DNA of 64,000 nucleotides, from positions 62,001 to 126,000 of the forward strand of contig JAIXWW010000009.1 in the NCBI GenBank assembly GCA_027491085.1. Direction: 5' to 3'. Below, one piece after another: positions 53,289 to 62,495 of this stretch; the first letter of the stretch is position 1; each line of letters opens with the position of its first letter. The notes beneath the pieces are model-generated. The model saw nothing but the letters and a program-made list of their open reading frames with translations. It was not told the DNA's origin and ran no database searches. A program made the position numbers and the translations under genes. The DNA comes from Bacteroidota bacterium. Its GTDB lineage: Bacteria; Bacteroidota; Bacteroidia; UKL13-3.

Positions 53289-55787
53289 ATGAAAAATAAT
53301 CAATCAAACTTCAACGAGCATGAGGTTTTGCATGAGTTAAAGCATTTTTTGCCAGCTCAAGCACCATTAAAAGATTTTATTCATCACAATACACTTCATT
53401 CGTTTCAAAACTTAAAGTTTTACGATGCTTTGCACCAAGCAGCTAAAATATTTGGTTTTAAAACCACCCTTTCACTCAACGATTATAGGAACTTATACCA
53501 AAGTGGTAAAATTGATAACCAAGTTCTTGAAACCATAATTGCAGAGCAAAAAGGAAAAGATGAATTGGTATTATGGAAAGATAAATTATTTAACAAACAA
53601 TTTGACTATCAAATTGATTCCAGAATAGGAAAACTAAAAGCCAACTGGAAAAACAATTATAAAACAGATATGGATGCATTGGTTCATCCGTTGTTATTCA
53701 GAATTGTTTGCAGTTATTTAGATCAAGGAATTGCCATTTGGAATTTCCCAATTGAGCACAAGGGTTTTCTTTCATCAATCAGAGAATTTGAACGCATGAG
53801 TTATGGTAGTATTTTTAACTCCAAAAGAGTTAGAGATTTACTTCTCAATAACAACTGTTCAATGGAACACTTGCTTGAAATATTGGTAGGCGATAAAACT
53901 TTATATGCTCAATACTTATACGACCAACAGTTTGCACACCAAGGTTGGTCAGGTATGGTATCGTTTATTGAAGATAATCCAAATGCACTATTAGATACTA
54001 AAAAAATTACTTTACATGATTTTATAGTATTTGAACTTTTATTAGAAATAAATGCTTTGGACAGTCAATATGGAGACAATTGGAAACCAATAAAAGATAC
54101 TTTAAAAGAAATACCTACACCATTATTTGCTCCAGTAAAAGTTACTGAGCTTAACGAGGTAATTATGCTTTGGCAAGATGCTTACGAATGGACGTATTAC
54201 GACCAAGTATTAGCTGGCGCGCAATTAGGATACGATAACAACACTCCTAAAACTGCTAAAAGTTTTCAAGCACTATTTTGTATTGATGATAGGGAATGTT
54301 CCATACGCAGATATGTGGAATTAAACGATGAAAACTGCGAAACATTTGGCACACCAGGATTTTTTGGAGTAGAGTTTTTTTATCAACCTAAAAACGGAAA
54401 ATTCCATACCAAATTGTGCCCCGCGCCTGTTACTCCTAAGAATTTAATTAAAGAAATAAATACCAAAGGGAACAAAGATAAAGATGCTCATTACAGCAAA
54501 AAAAGTCATTCCCTTTTTCAAGGTTGGATTATATCTCAAACGCTGGGTTTTTCGTCTGCATTTAAACTAGCTGTAAATATTTTCAAACCAACCATGAGCC
54601 CTGCTACAACTTCATCGTTTAAGCACATGGATAAATTTTCGCAATTAACCATTGAGAACAAAAATATAAACCAACGCGAAGGTGATTTACAAATTGGTTT
54701 TACAGTAGATGAGATGGTTATTCGTGTTCAAAATTTATTAAACAGCATTGGCTTAATTGAAAATTTTGCTCCATTGGTTTATTTGGTTGGGCACGGTGCA
54801 AGCAGCATTAACAATACACACTACGCAGGTTACGATTGCGGAGCATGTTCAGGCAGACCTGGTTCGGTTAATGCACGTGTAATGAGTTTTATGGCTAATC
54901 ATAAAAAGGTAAGGGAAATACTTGCAAATAAAGGATTGGTAATTCCCGAAACTACTCAATTTATGGGTGTTTTACACGATACTACCAGAGATGAAATGGA
55001 ATTTTATGATGAAGATTTATTGAATGAAACCAATAAAATGTTTCATGAGCAAAATAAAAAAACGTTCGAAAAATCGTTGGATGAAAATGCAAAAGAACGC
55101 TCACGTAGATTTATACTAACCAATACCAAAGACAGTGCTAAAAAAGTGCATGAAGCTGTAAAATTACGTTCTGTTTCATTATTTGAACCAAGGCCAGAAT
55201 TGAACCATGCTACCAATGCTTTGTGTATAGTTGGGCAGCGCGAGCTAACCAAACATTTGTTTTTAGATAGACGTTCGTTCCTAAATTCTTACGACTACAA
55301 AATAGATTTAGATGGAACTTTTTTAACTAATATTTTAAAACCTATTGGGCCTGTTTGTGGAGGTATCAATTTAGAATATTATTTCTCAAGAGTAGATAAT
55401 CAAAAATTAGGCGCAGGAACCAAATTACCTCATAATGTAATGGGTTTAATTGGTGTAGCCAATGGAATTGATGGCGATTTAAGATCAGGATTACCAAGCC
55501 AAATGATAGAAGTTCATGACCCTATTAGGATGCTAGTAATTGTAGAGCATTTTCCAGAAATTGTTTTAAAAGCTATTAGTCAAGCGCCCGAAACTTACGA
55601 ATGGTATGATAATGAATGGATGCATTTGGCATCGGTTAATCCTGTTACCAGGAAATTGCAGGTTTTTAAAGATGGTCAATTTGTGCCATACAAACCTTTA
55701 AAAACTAAATTAGAACTAGCTCCAAACTTGAATCATTTGGTAGAGTCGACCGAAGAAAACTTCCCAGTTTATTTATTTAATAATTAA
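53289..55787 (+). CDS. dabA: inorganic carbon transporter subunit DabA
   Basis: This is a DUF2309 protein of 832 residues, the cytoplasmic carbonic-anhydrase-like half of the DAB complex. The zinc-site residues of DabA are present: Cys and Asp in LFCIDDRECSIRRY (about 331-333), His in VYLVGHGASSINNT (about 501) and Cys in YDCGACSGRPGSVNARVM (about 516). The N-terminal LKDFIHHNTLHSFQNL is another family signature. With DabB it converts CO2 to bicarbonate in an energy-driven, one-way manner. It starts 8 bases of spacing before dabB on the same strand. SulP and porin genes follow, which together read as a bicarbonate supply cluster. Confidence 0.95.
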   Translation: MKNNQSNFNEHEVLHELKHFLPAQAPLKDFIHHNTLHSFQNLKFYDALHQAAKIFGFKTTLSLNDYRNLYQSGKIDNQVLETIIAEQKGKDELVLWKDKLFNKQFDYQIDSRIGKLKANWKNNYKTDMDALVHPLLFRIVCSYLDQGIAIWNFPIEHKGFLSSIREFERMSYGSIFNSKRVRDLLLNNNCSMEHLLEILVGDKTLYAQYLYDQQFAHQGWSGMVSFIEDNPNALLDTKKITLHDFIVFELLLEINALDSQYGDNWKPIKDTLKEIPTPLFAPVKVTELNEVIMLWQDAYEWTYYDQVLAGAQLGYDNNTPKTAKSFQALFCIDDRECSIRRYVELNDENCETFGTPGFFGVEFFYQPKNGKFHTKLCPAPVTPKNLIKEINTKGNKDKDAHYSKKSHSLFQGWIISQTLGFSSAFKLAVNIFKPTMSPATTSSFKHMDKFSQLTIENKNINQREGDLQIGFTVDEMVIRVQNLLNSIGLIENFAPLVYLVGHGASSINNTHYAGYDCGACSGRPGSVNARVMSFMANHKKVREILANKGLVIPETTQFMGVLHDTTRDEMEFYDEDLLNETNKMFHEQNKKTFEKSLDENAKERSRRFILTNTKDSAKKVHEAVKLRSVSLFEPRPELNHATNALCIVGQRELTKHLFLDRRSFLNSYDYKIDLDGTFLTNILKPIGPVCGGINLEYYFSRVDNQKLGAGTKLPHNVMGLIGVANGIDGDLRSGLPSQMIEVHDPIRMLVIVEHFPEIVLKAISQAPETYEWYDNEWMHLASVNPVTRKLQVFKDGQFVPYKPLKTKLELAPNLNHLVESTEENFPVYLFNN

Positions 55788-55795
55788 TTGAAAAA

Positions 55796-57664
55796 ATGGA
55801 AAAAATAATTCAACTATTCATACTTATTCCTTTGCTTGGTTTTATTATTAGTTTAATTATTCCAAGACAAAATGAAAGGCTCATATCATTAACAGCATTT
55901 ACATCGGTAGGCATTAATTTTATTGGCTTTGTAGTTTTTGTTATCTACTGGCTTTTTAATGGATTTCCAATACTTAACTTAAAGGAAATTCTTATTTATA
56001 AAACCACCAACTACGAATTTTTACTCGATTTTTATTTCGATAAAATTACTGTTGTTTATCTTTTTGTAGGCTCGTTTCTTACTTTTTTAGTTACCATTTA
56101 TAGCCGTTATTATTTACACCGCGAACATGGATACAAAAGGTTTTTCAATACCATTTTATTCTTTTATGTTGGTTATAGCATTACGGTGCTTTCAGGTAAT
56201 TTCGAAACCTTATTTTTAGGTTGGGAAATTTTAGGTATATCATCGTTTTTACTCATTAGTTTTTACCGTGAAAGATACTTGCCTGTAAAAAATGCCATTA
56301 AGGTATTTAGTATTTATAGAATTGGCGATGTAGGTATATTATTAGCCATGTGGATGAGTCATCATTTATGGCACGAAAACATTACTTTTTTAAAATTAAA
56401 CAACTACGAATTAGTACATGAACATTTGCAAAACCACAGTTGGATTGGTGTTTTTATTTCGTTAATGATTTTAATATCAGCAGCAGCTAAATCGGCACAG
56501 TTTCCATTTTCATCTTGGTTACCGAGAGCCATGGAAGGGCCTACTCCATCGAGTGCCATATTTTATGGTTCACTATCGGTGCATATTGGTGTGTTTTTAT
56601 TGTTGCGTACATTTCCGTTTTGGGAGTATCAATATTCGGTTAGGATAATAATTGGTTTATTAGGATTAATCACAGCTATTATGGGTTCATTAACTGCAAG
56701 GGTTCAATCATCGGTTAAAAGCCAAGTAGCTTACGCATCTTTAGCACAAATAGGTTTAATTTTTATAGAAGTAGCAGCGGGTTTCGAAACTTTAGCATTG
56801 ATTCATTTTGCAGGAAATGCATTTTTAAGAACGTACCAATTACTGGTTTCGCCATCGGTGGTTAGTTACTTAATTCGTGAGCAATTTTACAACTTTACAC
56901 CTCGTGTTCATTCGTCAAAATTTGCACTTCCAAAACGTTTGCAATACACCATTTATATGCTAAGTTTAAAAGAATGGAACTTAGATTGGTTTGTGTATCA
57001 ATTTATTTGGATGCCCATAAAATTAGTAGGTAGAAAAATGAAGTTTTTAAACTTTAAAGCTGCCTTGGTTTTATTTACACTAATACTTATTGGTGCCATA
57101 GCTGCTTTGCAAAACGAAACTGCTATACCTGCACAAGTACATCGTTTTTTACCTGAACTTATAGGATTATTTGGATTATTATTAGTAGCCAAATCGTTTG
57201 CCGAACGCCAAAGTGTAATGGTAAGTTGGACATTGGTATTAATGAACAATATAATGATTGCTTTAGCCATTTCATTTAACGAACACTTTGAATTCAGCCA
57301 TATTGTTTTGTATTTAAGTGGAGGTTTAATAGCTGGTGCACTTGGCTATTTTTGTTTTATAAAACTAAAACAACTAGAAAAAGAAATAGACCTCACACAG
57401 TTTTATGGTCATTCTTATAAATATCCGCGTTTAGCCCTTTTGTTTCTATTGGCTTGCTTAGGTTTATCGGGCTTTCCAATAACGCCAACTTTTATTGGCG
57501 AAGATTTAATTTACACCCATATCCAAGAACATCAAGCACCATTGGCCATTATTGTATCACTCAGTTTTATAATAGATGGTTTGGCATTGATACGGATTTA
57601 CTCACGTTTGTTCTTAGGACCACATATTAAACGTTTCCATGATTTAGGGTTTAGGTCTTCTTAA
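55796..57664 (+). CDS. dabB: DabB, proton-channel subunit of the DAB carbon transporter (NuoL-like)
   Basis: This proton-conducting membrane transporter of the NuoL/MrpA type has 622 residues and about 15 helices. Conserved features include TIYSRYYLHREHGYKRFF, LGWEILGISSFLLISFYRER with the buried Glu, and AAAKSAQFPFSSWLPRAMEGPTPSSAIFYGSLSVHIG with the conserved Lys and the lumen His. It has no Nuo or Mrp neighbours but follows dabA by 8 bases, which identifies it as DabB. The proton gradient it dissipates would drive one-way CO2 hydration. It is somewhat longer than other DabB proteins, with an extra C-terminal set of helices (LYLSGGLIAGALGYFCF onwards). Confidence 0.93.
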   Translation: MEKIIQLFILIPLLGFIISLIIPRQNERLISLTAFTSVGINFIGFVVFVIYWLFNGFPILNLKEILIYKTTNYEFLLDFYFDKITVVYLFVGSFLTFLVTIYSRYYLHREHGYKRFFNTILFFYVGYSITVLSGNFETLFLGWEILGISSFLLISFYRERYLPVKNAIKVFSIYRIGDVGILLAMWMSHHLWHENITFLKLNNYELVHEHLQNHSWIGVFISLMILISAAAKSAQFPFSSWLPRAMEGPTPSSAIFYGSLSVHIGVFLLLRTFPFWEYQYSVRIIIGLLGLITAIMGSLTARVQSSVKSQVAYASLAQIGLIFIEVAAGFETLALIHFAGNAFLRTYQLLVSPSVVSYLIREQFYNFTPRVHSSKFALPKRLQYTIYMLSLKEWNLDWFVYQFIWMPIKLVGRKMKFLNFKAALVLFTLILIGAIAALQNETAIPAQVHRFLPELIGLFGLLLVAKSFAERQSVMVSWTLVLMNNIMIALAISFNEHFEFSHIVLYLSGGLIAGALGYFCFIKLKQLEKEIDLTQFYGHSYKYPRLALLFLLACLGLSGFPITPTFIGEDLIYTHIQEHQAPLAIIVSLSFIIDGLALIRIYSRLFLGPHIKRFHDLGFRSS

Positions 57665-57780
57665 GGGTAACTGGCTTCTGGCCTCTAGCAATATAACAAT
57701 AAAACAATTCAACAATATAATGGTGAGCGTAGTCGAACCATAACAATTTAAAAATTCCGATTTATCGGATAACAATTTAA
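57665..57780. repeat. intergenic short repeats between dabB and sulP
   Basis: The gap holds AACAAT-type repeats (ATAACAATAAAACAATTCAACAATATAA), the motif TGGTGAGCGTAGTCGAACCA at 57720-57739, and TCCGATTTATCGGA, a 14-base palindrome-like unit, near 57756-57769, followed by another AACAATTTAAA. From memory, motifs of this kind recur in Bacteroidota intergenic DNA. No gene is seen here. Confidence 0.5.
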
Positions 57781-57792
57781 AAAAATACAAAA

Positions 57793-59448
57793 ATGAAAAA
57801 TATAAATTTATCAGTACCCAAAGATTTTATAGCGGGTTTAAAACAAAATTGGAAAGACGATTTACTTTCTGGTTTTATTGTTTCTTTAATCGCATTACCA
57901 TTATGTTTAGGCATAGCTATGGCTAGTGGAGTTCCTCCAATGGCAGGTATTATAGCAGGTATAGTTGGTGGTATGTTTGTATCCATGACCAGTGGTTCGC
58001 ATTTAACCATTAACGGACCAGCAGCAGGCCTTGCCATTATCGTTTTAATGAGCATGGAAGGCTTTAAAAAAATGGCTCCTGCCGGATTATCGCCTGAGCA
58101 AGTAGAAATGTTTGCTTACCAATGTACTTTAGGTGTTGGTATTGGTTGTGGAATACTACAAATGCTTTTTGGTTTAGTTAAAGCAGGTGTGTTAAGCAAC
58201 TTTTTTCCATCATCTGTAGTACATGGAATGCTTGCAGCCATTGGTATCATGATTTTTGCAAAACAATTTCATACAGCAGTAGGTGTTAAACCCGAAAGCA
58301 AAGAAATGCTGGAAATTATTGCAGCTATTCCTCATAGTCTTATGAACATGAACCCCGAAGTAGCCATTATAGCTGTGGTTAGTTTAATTATTCTTATTGG
58401 CTTACCAATGATTAATAACAAATATGTAAAAATGCTTCCTGCACCTTTGTTAGTAGTATTAATTGCTATTCCTTTAGGTCATTATTTCGATTTAGAACAT
58501 GAGCACAAATATTTATTTTTAAGCTCACACGAATACACTTTAGGACCTAAATTTTTGGTAACCTTACCTGCTAATTTTTTAGATGGAATTGTAATGCCTC
58601 GTTTTGATTATTTACTTACCAGTTTTGGTATTCAAATGATAATTACCTATTCGTTAGTAGCAAGTTTAGAATCATTGTTAACTGCTGCGGCTATTGATAA
58701 ATTAGATCCATTTAAACGTGTATCTAACTTTAATAAAGAGTTATATGCTAAAGGTTCGGGAAACATGATTTCGAGTTTCCTTGGTGGATTACCAATTATA
58801 GCCGAAGTAGTTCGTAGTTCAGCTAATGTTACCAATGGTGCTAAAACACGTTGGGCAAACTTTTTCCATGGTACTTTCTTATTAATATTTGTGGTATTTT
58901 TAGGTCAAATCATCCATCAAATACCTTTAGCAGCGCTAGCAGCTATGTTAATGGTAACAGGCTACAGATTGGCATCGCCAAAAGAATTTAGAAAAACTTA
59001 TATAGCAGGAAAAGAGCAGTTACTTATTTTTGTGGCTACCATTATATTTACACTTGCTACCGATTTATTAATTGGTATTGCCGCAGGTATATTAGTAAAA
59101 TTGATTATTCACCTTATAAATGGTGTTCCATTAAAAAGTATTTTCAAACCATTTTTAACCATTATAACCGAAGATGACGAAAACTACTTAATTGATGTAG
59201 AACATTCGGCTATTTTTAGTAATTATATTGGTTTAAAAAAACAATTAGATGCATTGCCAAGAGGCAAAAAAATTACGGTAGATTTTACCAAAGCATCGTT
59301 AGTAGACCATACTGTAATGGAACACATTCACGAAATGGAGGAAAAGTATAACCACGAAGGTGGAACCTTTAAAATTATTGGTTTAAATAACCACAAGCCA
59401 CTTTCAGAACATCCTCATGCTACCAGAAAAAAAGTTTCAACCATTTAA
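57793..59448 (+). CDS. SulP-family anion transporter with STAS domain (probable bicarbonate transporter)
   Basis: This 551-residue transporter has the SulP layout. About 12-14 helices start with DDLLSGFIVSLIALPLCLGIAMASGVPP, followed by the SulP signature region TSGSHLTINGPAAGLAIIVL. LESLLTAAAIDKLDPFKR lies in the second repeat. A cytoplasmic STAS domain covers the last ~95 residues (KKITVDFTKASLVDHTVMEHIHEM). BicA-type members import bicarbonate with sodium. Placement straight after dabAB, and before a porin gene 12 bases downstream, supports bicarbonate over sulfate, though substrate cannot be read from sequence alone. Confidence 0.9.
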   Translation: MKNINLSVPKDFIAGLKQNWKDDLLSGFIVSLIALPLCLGIAMASGVPPMAGIIAGIVGGMFVSMTSGSHLTINGPAAGLAIIVLMSMEGFKKMAPAGLSPEQVEMFAYQCTLGVGIGCGILQMLFGLVKAGVLSNFFPSSVVHGMLAAIGIMIFAKQFHTAVGVKPESKEMLEIIAAIPHSLMNMNPEVAIIAVVSLIILIGLPMINNKYVKMLPAPLLVVLIAIPLGHYFDLEHEHKYLFLSSHEYTLGPKFLVTLPANFLDGIVMPRFDYLLTSFGIQMIITYSLVASLESLLTAAAIDKLDPFKRVSNFNKELYAKGSGNMISSFLGGLPIIAEVVRSSANVTNGAKTRWANFFHGTFLLIFVVFLGQIIHQIPLAALAAMLMVTGYRLASPKEFRKTYIAGKEQLLIFVATIIFTLATDLLIGIAAGILVKLIIHLINGVPLKSIFKPFLTIITEDDENYLIDVEHSAIFSNYIGLKKQLDALPRGKKITVDFTKASLVDHTVMEHIHEMEEKYNHEGGTFKIIGLNNHKPLSEHPHATRKKVSTI

Positions 59449-59460
59449 TCATTTCAAACA

Positions 59461-60546
59461 ATGAAAAAATATAAGATATTTAGCTTAATACTTGCTTTGG
59501 TAAGTATTGGTAACCTAGCTTTAGCACAAACAAAACCAGATAAAGAACTAAGGTTGAATTTAAATGATGAGGGAACGCATTATTTAAAAACTACTTTTAC
59601 TGCGCAACTTTGGGGTAGATATACCGATATGAACCCTGGAACAACCATTGGAGGATATAACAATCCTGCTAGTTTTGATATTGGAATTAGGCGCATGCGC
59701 CAACAAATATTTGGAATGGTAACCGATAAAGTTTTCTTTTACTCGCAGCTTGGTATTAATAATTTTAGCAATATTGGCGATAGAAAACCTGGTATTTTCT
59801 TTCATGATGTATTGGCCGAATATTATGTAACTCCCAAAACATTACAAGTAGGTATGGGCTTAACTGCTTGGACAGGTTTCTCGCGCTTTGCATCACCTGC
59901 AGTAGCAAGTATTATGGGTTACGATGCCCCTTTATCTGAGCAAAATACCAACGATGCAAATGATCAATTTTTGCGCAAACTAAGTATTTATGCCAAAGGT
60001 AAAATAGGTAAATTTGATTACCGTTTTATTTTATCAGACCCATTAGATACCATACAAGAAGACATGTTAAACTTTGCTGTTGATGCTTATTACGATGCGC
60101 CAATTGGCAACAAAGGAATGGCCATAAGTGCTTATGCCACTGCCATGCATTTGGGTTATGGTAAAAATTATATTCGTAATTTAGGAGTAATGAACCCTGG
60201 AGATGGAGTAGCCACAGGAACCAATACCATTAATGGTGCAGGCAATGCTTTCCCTATGATGGGAACTGGAAATATTATAGCAGGACAAGTTGGTTTACTA
60301 TTACCTAAAAATGTATTAGGCGAAAAAAATGGTCAATTGCAACCTTATATAATGGTGATGCATGGCAATTTTGATAGACTACAACAAGGCATGTTACAAT
60401 ACGATGCAGGGCTTAATTGGTATATTAATGGTTACCGAAGTAAGTTAACTTTAAACTATCAAAACAGGCCTGTTTTTAGCAGTACCGATTTAAAAGAAAG
60501 TTATAGAAAAAGCATGGTAGTATTGCAATTTCAAATAGCTATTTAA
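59461..60546 (+). CDS. outer-membrane porin of the DIC cluster
   Basis: This 361-residue beta-barrel protein has a signal peptide (IFSLILALVSIGNLALAQ). Strand-turn patterns run throughout (TTFTAQLWGRYTDM, RRMRQQIFGMVTDKVFFYSQLGINNF), and the last strand is SMVVLQFQIAI. It resembles phosphate-selective or general Bacteroidota porins of the OprO/P-like type. It begins 12 bases after the SulP gene and is followed by a terminator-like hairpin, so it is the last gene of the dabA-dabB-sulP transcript. It probably lets bicarbonate or other small anions cross the outer membrane. Confidence 0.78.
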   Translation: MKKYKIFSLILALVSIGNLALAQTKPDKELRLNLNDEGTHYLKTTFTAQLWGRYTDMNPGTTIGGYNNPASFDIGIRRMRQQIFGMVTDKVFFYSQLGINNFSNIGDRKPGIFFHDVLAEYYVTPKTLQVGMGLTAWTGFSRFASPAVASIMGYDAPLSEQNTNDANDQFLRKLSIYAKGKIGKFDYRFILSDPLDTIQEDMLNFAVDAYYDAPIGNKGMAISAYATAMHLGYGKNYIRNLGVMNPGDGVATGTNTINGAGNAFPMMGTGNIIAGQVGLLLPKNVLGEKNGQLQPYIMVMHGNFDRLQQGMLQYDAGLNWYINGYRSKLTLNYQNRPVFSSTDLKESYRKSMVVLQFQIAI

Positions 60547-60561
60547 TAAAATAAAATTTAA

Positions 60562-60587
60562 AAGAGATCATGTTTACATGGTCTCTT
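60562..60587 (+). terminator. terminator hairpin after the porin gene
   Basis: AAGAGATCATG and CATGGTCTCTT pair over 11 positions with one G-U around a 4-base loop. The following tract TTCACTTT is only partly T-rich, so termination may be incomplete. Confidence 0.65.
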
Positions 60588-60672
60588 TCACTTTAAAAAA
60601 GCCAGTTTTATTTCAGCAGATTTCTGTTACGTTTGCACCATTGTAAATCAACCACACCCACTTCATTATTCC

Positions 60673-61992
60673 ATGAAAAAAAGCAGCATCACCATTGTAA
60701 TAACTTTTATAACCTTAATTTCACTAGCTCAAAACAAAAGCGATTCCAGTAAAAATTGGTTAAGTTTCCATTTTCAGCAAACTACTGTTTACCAAATGCA
60801 ACCGGGTGTTAGTGGTAATTACAGCAGCGATTTTAGTTTAAGTCCAAAGGAAGAAGATGCCATATCGTTAACCACTACTTTGTTTTTAGGAGCCAAATTA
60901 TGGAAAGGTGCAGAGGTTTACTTTAATCCTGAATTGGCAGGTGGAAGCGGCTTAAGTGCAGCACGAGGAGTAGCTGGTTTTACCAATGGCGAAACATTTA
61001 GAATTGGTAATCCTGCTCCTCAACCTTATATAGCAAGGGCATTCATCACCCAAAAGTTTGCCTTAAATAATAACAAAGTGTGGCAAGCCGATGGTGCAAA
61101 TAAAATAGGTGCGTATCAACCTGAAAAATACATTTCAATTACCGCAGGAAAGTTCAGCTTAGCCGATTATTTTGATAACAATAAATACTAACACGACCCT
61201 CGCACTCAATTTTTAAACTGGAGCTTGATGAGCACTGGTGCTTGGGATTATGCAGCCAATACCCGTGGTTATACCGTTGGTTTGGTTTTACAATATGTGT
61301 CGCCTATTTGGAGCGTTAGGTATGCCGCAGCTTTGGTACCTGAATATGCCAACGGACCAACATTAGAAACCAATTTTAGCCAATATAATTCGCAAGTGTT
61401 AGAAGTTGAAAAAACAGTAAAAGTGCATAACCGCAGAGGAAGTTTAAAGCTATTGGCATTTAATAATTTTGCCAATATGGGTAGTTACAAACAAGCCATA
61501 ACACCAAGCACCACTCTGCTAACACCTGATATAACCAAAACTAGGAACGGTGCACGCACCAAATATGGATTGAGTTTAAATTACGAGCAAGAATTAAATG
61601 ATTATATTGGTTTATTTGGCCGAGTAAGTTGGAACGATGGCTTAGACGAAACATGGGCTTTTACCGAAATTGACCAAAGTGTAAGCCTTGGGTTTTCGGT
61701 AGATGGTAGCAAATGGAAACGCAATGAAGATGTATTGGGGATTGCATTTGTAGCCAATGGTATTTCAACAGACCATCAAAATTATTTAAAAGCAGGAGGA
61801 AAAGGCTTTATGATAGGCGATGGTAATTTAAACTATGCGCCCGAAATGATTTTAGAACTATTTTACAATGCCTTATTACACGAAGACCATTTTTGGCTAA
61901 GCCCCGATTACCAATTGGTAATGAACCCAGCTTATAACCAAGATAGAGGCCCTGCGCATGTATTTGCCATCAGGCTCCATGCCGAGTTTTAG
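60673..61992 (+). pseudogene. carbohydrate-porin-like outer-membrane protein interrupted by one in-frame TAA
   Basis: Positions 60673-61191 encode a signal peptide (SSITIVITFITLISLAQ) and 172 residues ending SLADYFDNNKY. After TAA at 61189-61191 the same frame continues HDPRTQFLNWSLMSTGAWDYAANTRG and runs to 61992, ending FAIRLHAEF. The reading across the stop is uninterrupted, and the total of 439 codons fits the family length. From memory of related porins the position after NNKY/NNKF is often Ser, and TCA to TAA is one base. Possible readings are a recent null mutation, a sequencing error or stop readthrough. Codon use and barrel pattern remain good in the second half, so any loss is recent. 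Its role in the carbon cluster is inferred from position. Confidence 0.82.
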
Positions 61993-62147
61993 CTTTTCAA
62001 TTATCTCTAATTAACATCAAAATAAATATTTTAATTCAAGGAAAAAGTTGCTTTCAAAATATCCCTACTACTGTACCTAACTAATTTTAAGTTATTTACA
62101 GAACCAACATTTAAGAGAAAAATCAAAAAAACAGTATAAAAAAATAA

Positions 62148-62177
62148 TTTCTAAACAAAAAATAAACCTTACATTTG
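62148..62177 (+). promoter_or_regulatory. promoter of tatA
   Basis: TTTC (62148-62151), 18 bases, then TACATTTG (62170-62177), which matches TAnnTTTG. The tatA start follows 24 bases later. Confidence 0.55.
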
Positions 62178-62200
62178 TGACCTAATAAATTTAAAAAATT

Positions 62201-62392
62201 ATGTTCGGACTAGGTGGATCAGAAATGATTGTTATTTTAGTGGTTGTATTATTGCTTTTTGGAGGTAAAAAAATTCCTGAATTAATGCGTGGTTTAGGTA
62301 ATGGAATTCGTGAGTTTAACGATGCTAAAAAAAATGTGAAAGAACACATTGAAGAAGGCATGAAAGGCAAAGACCAAAAAGAAGCAGAATAA
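62201..62392 (+). CDS. tatA: twin-arginine translocase subunit TatA/E
   Basis: TatA is the short pore-forming protein of the Tat pathway for folded proteins. This one has 63 residues. It begins [39 protein letters not shown], which gives the single membrane helix, the conserved FGGKKIPEL hinge and the start of the amphipathic helix. The tail ([19 protein letters not shown]) is charged. The gene stands alone with its own promoter-like sequence upstream and a strong terminator downstream; tatC is not in the window. Confidence 0.95.
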   Translation: MFGLGGSEMIVILVVVLLLFGGKKIPELMRGLGNGIREFNDAKKNVKEHIEEGMKGKDQKEAE

Positions 62393-62418
62393 TTCCTTTT
62401 TTAAAATATTTCAATATA

Positions 62419-62448
62419 AAATTCCTCTTGAATTAGAGGAATTTTTTT
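62419..62448 (+). terminator. terminator after tatA
   Basis: AAATTCCTCT (62419-62428) and AGAGGAATTT (62435-62444) form a perfect 10-bp stem with a 6-base loop and a run of seven T. Confidence 0.92.
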
Positions 62449-62495
62449 GTTTAATAATAACTGCTAATTATAGCACCTAAAACCAATTAAATCTG

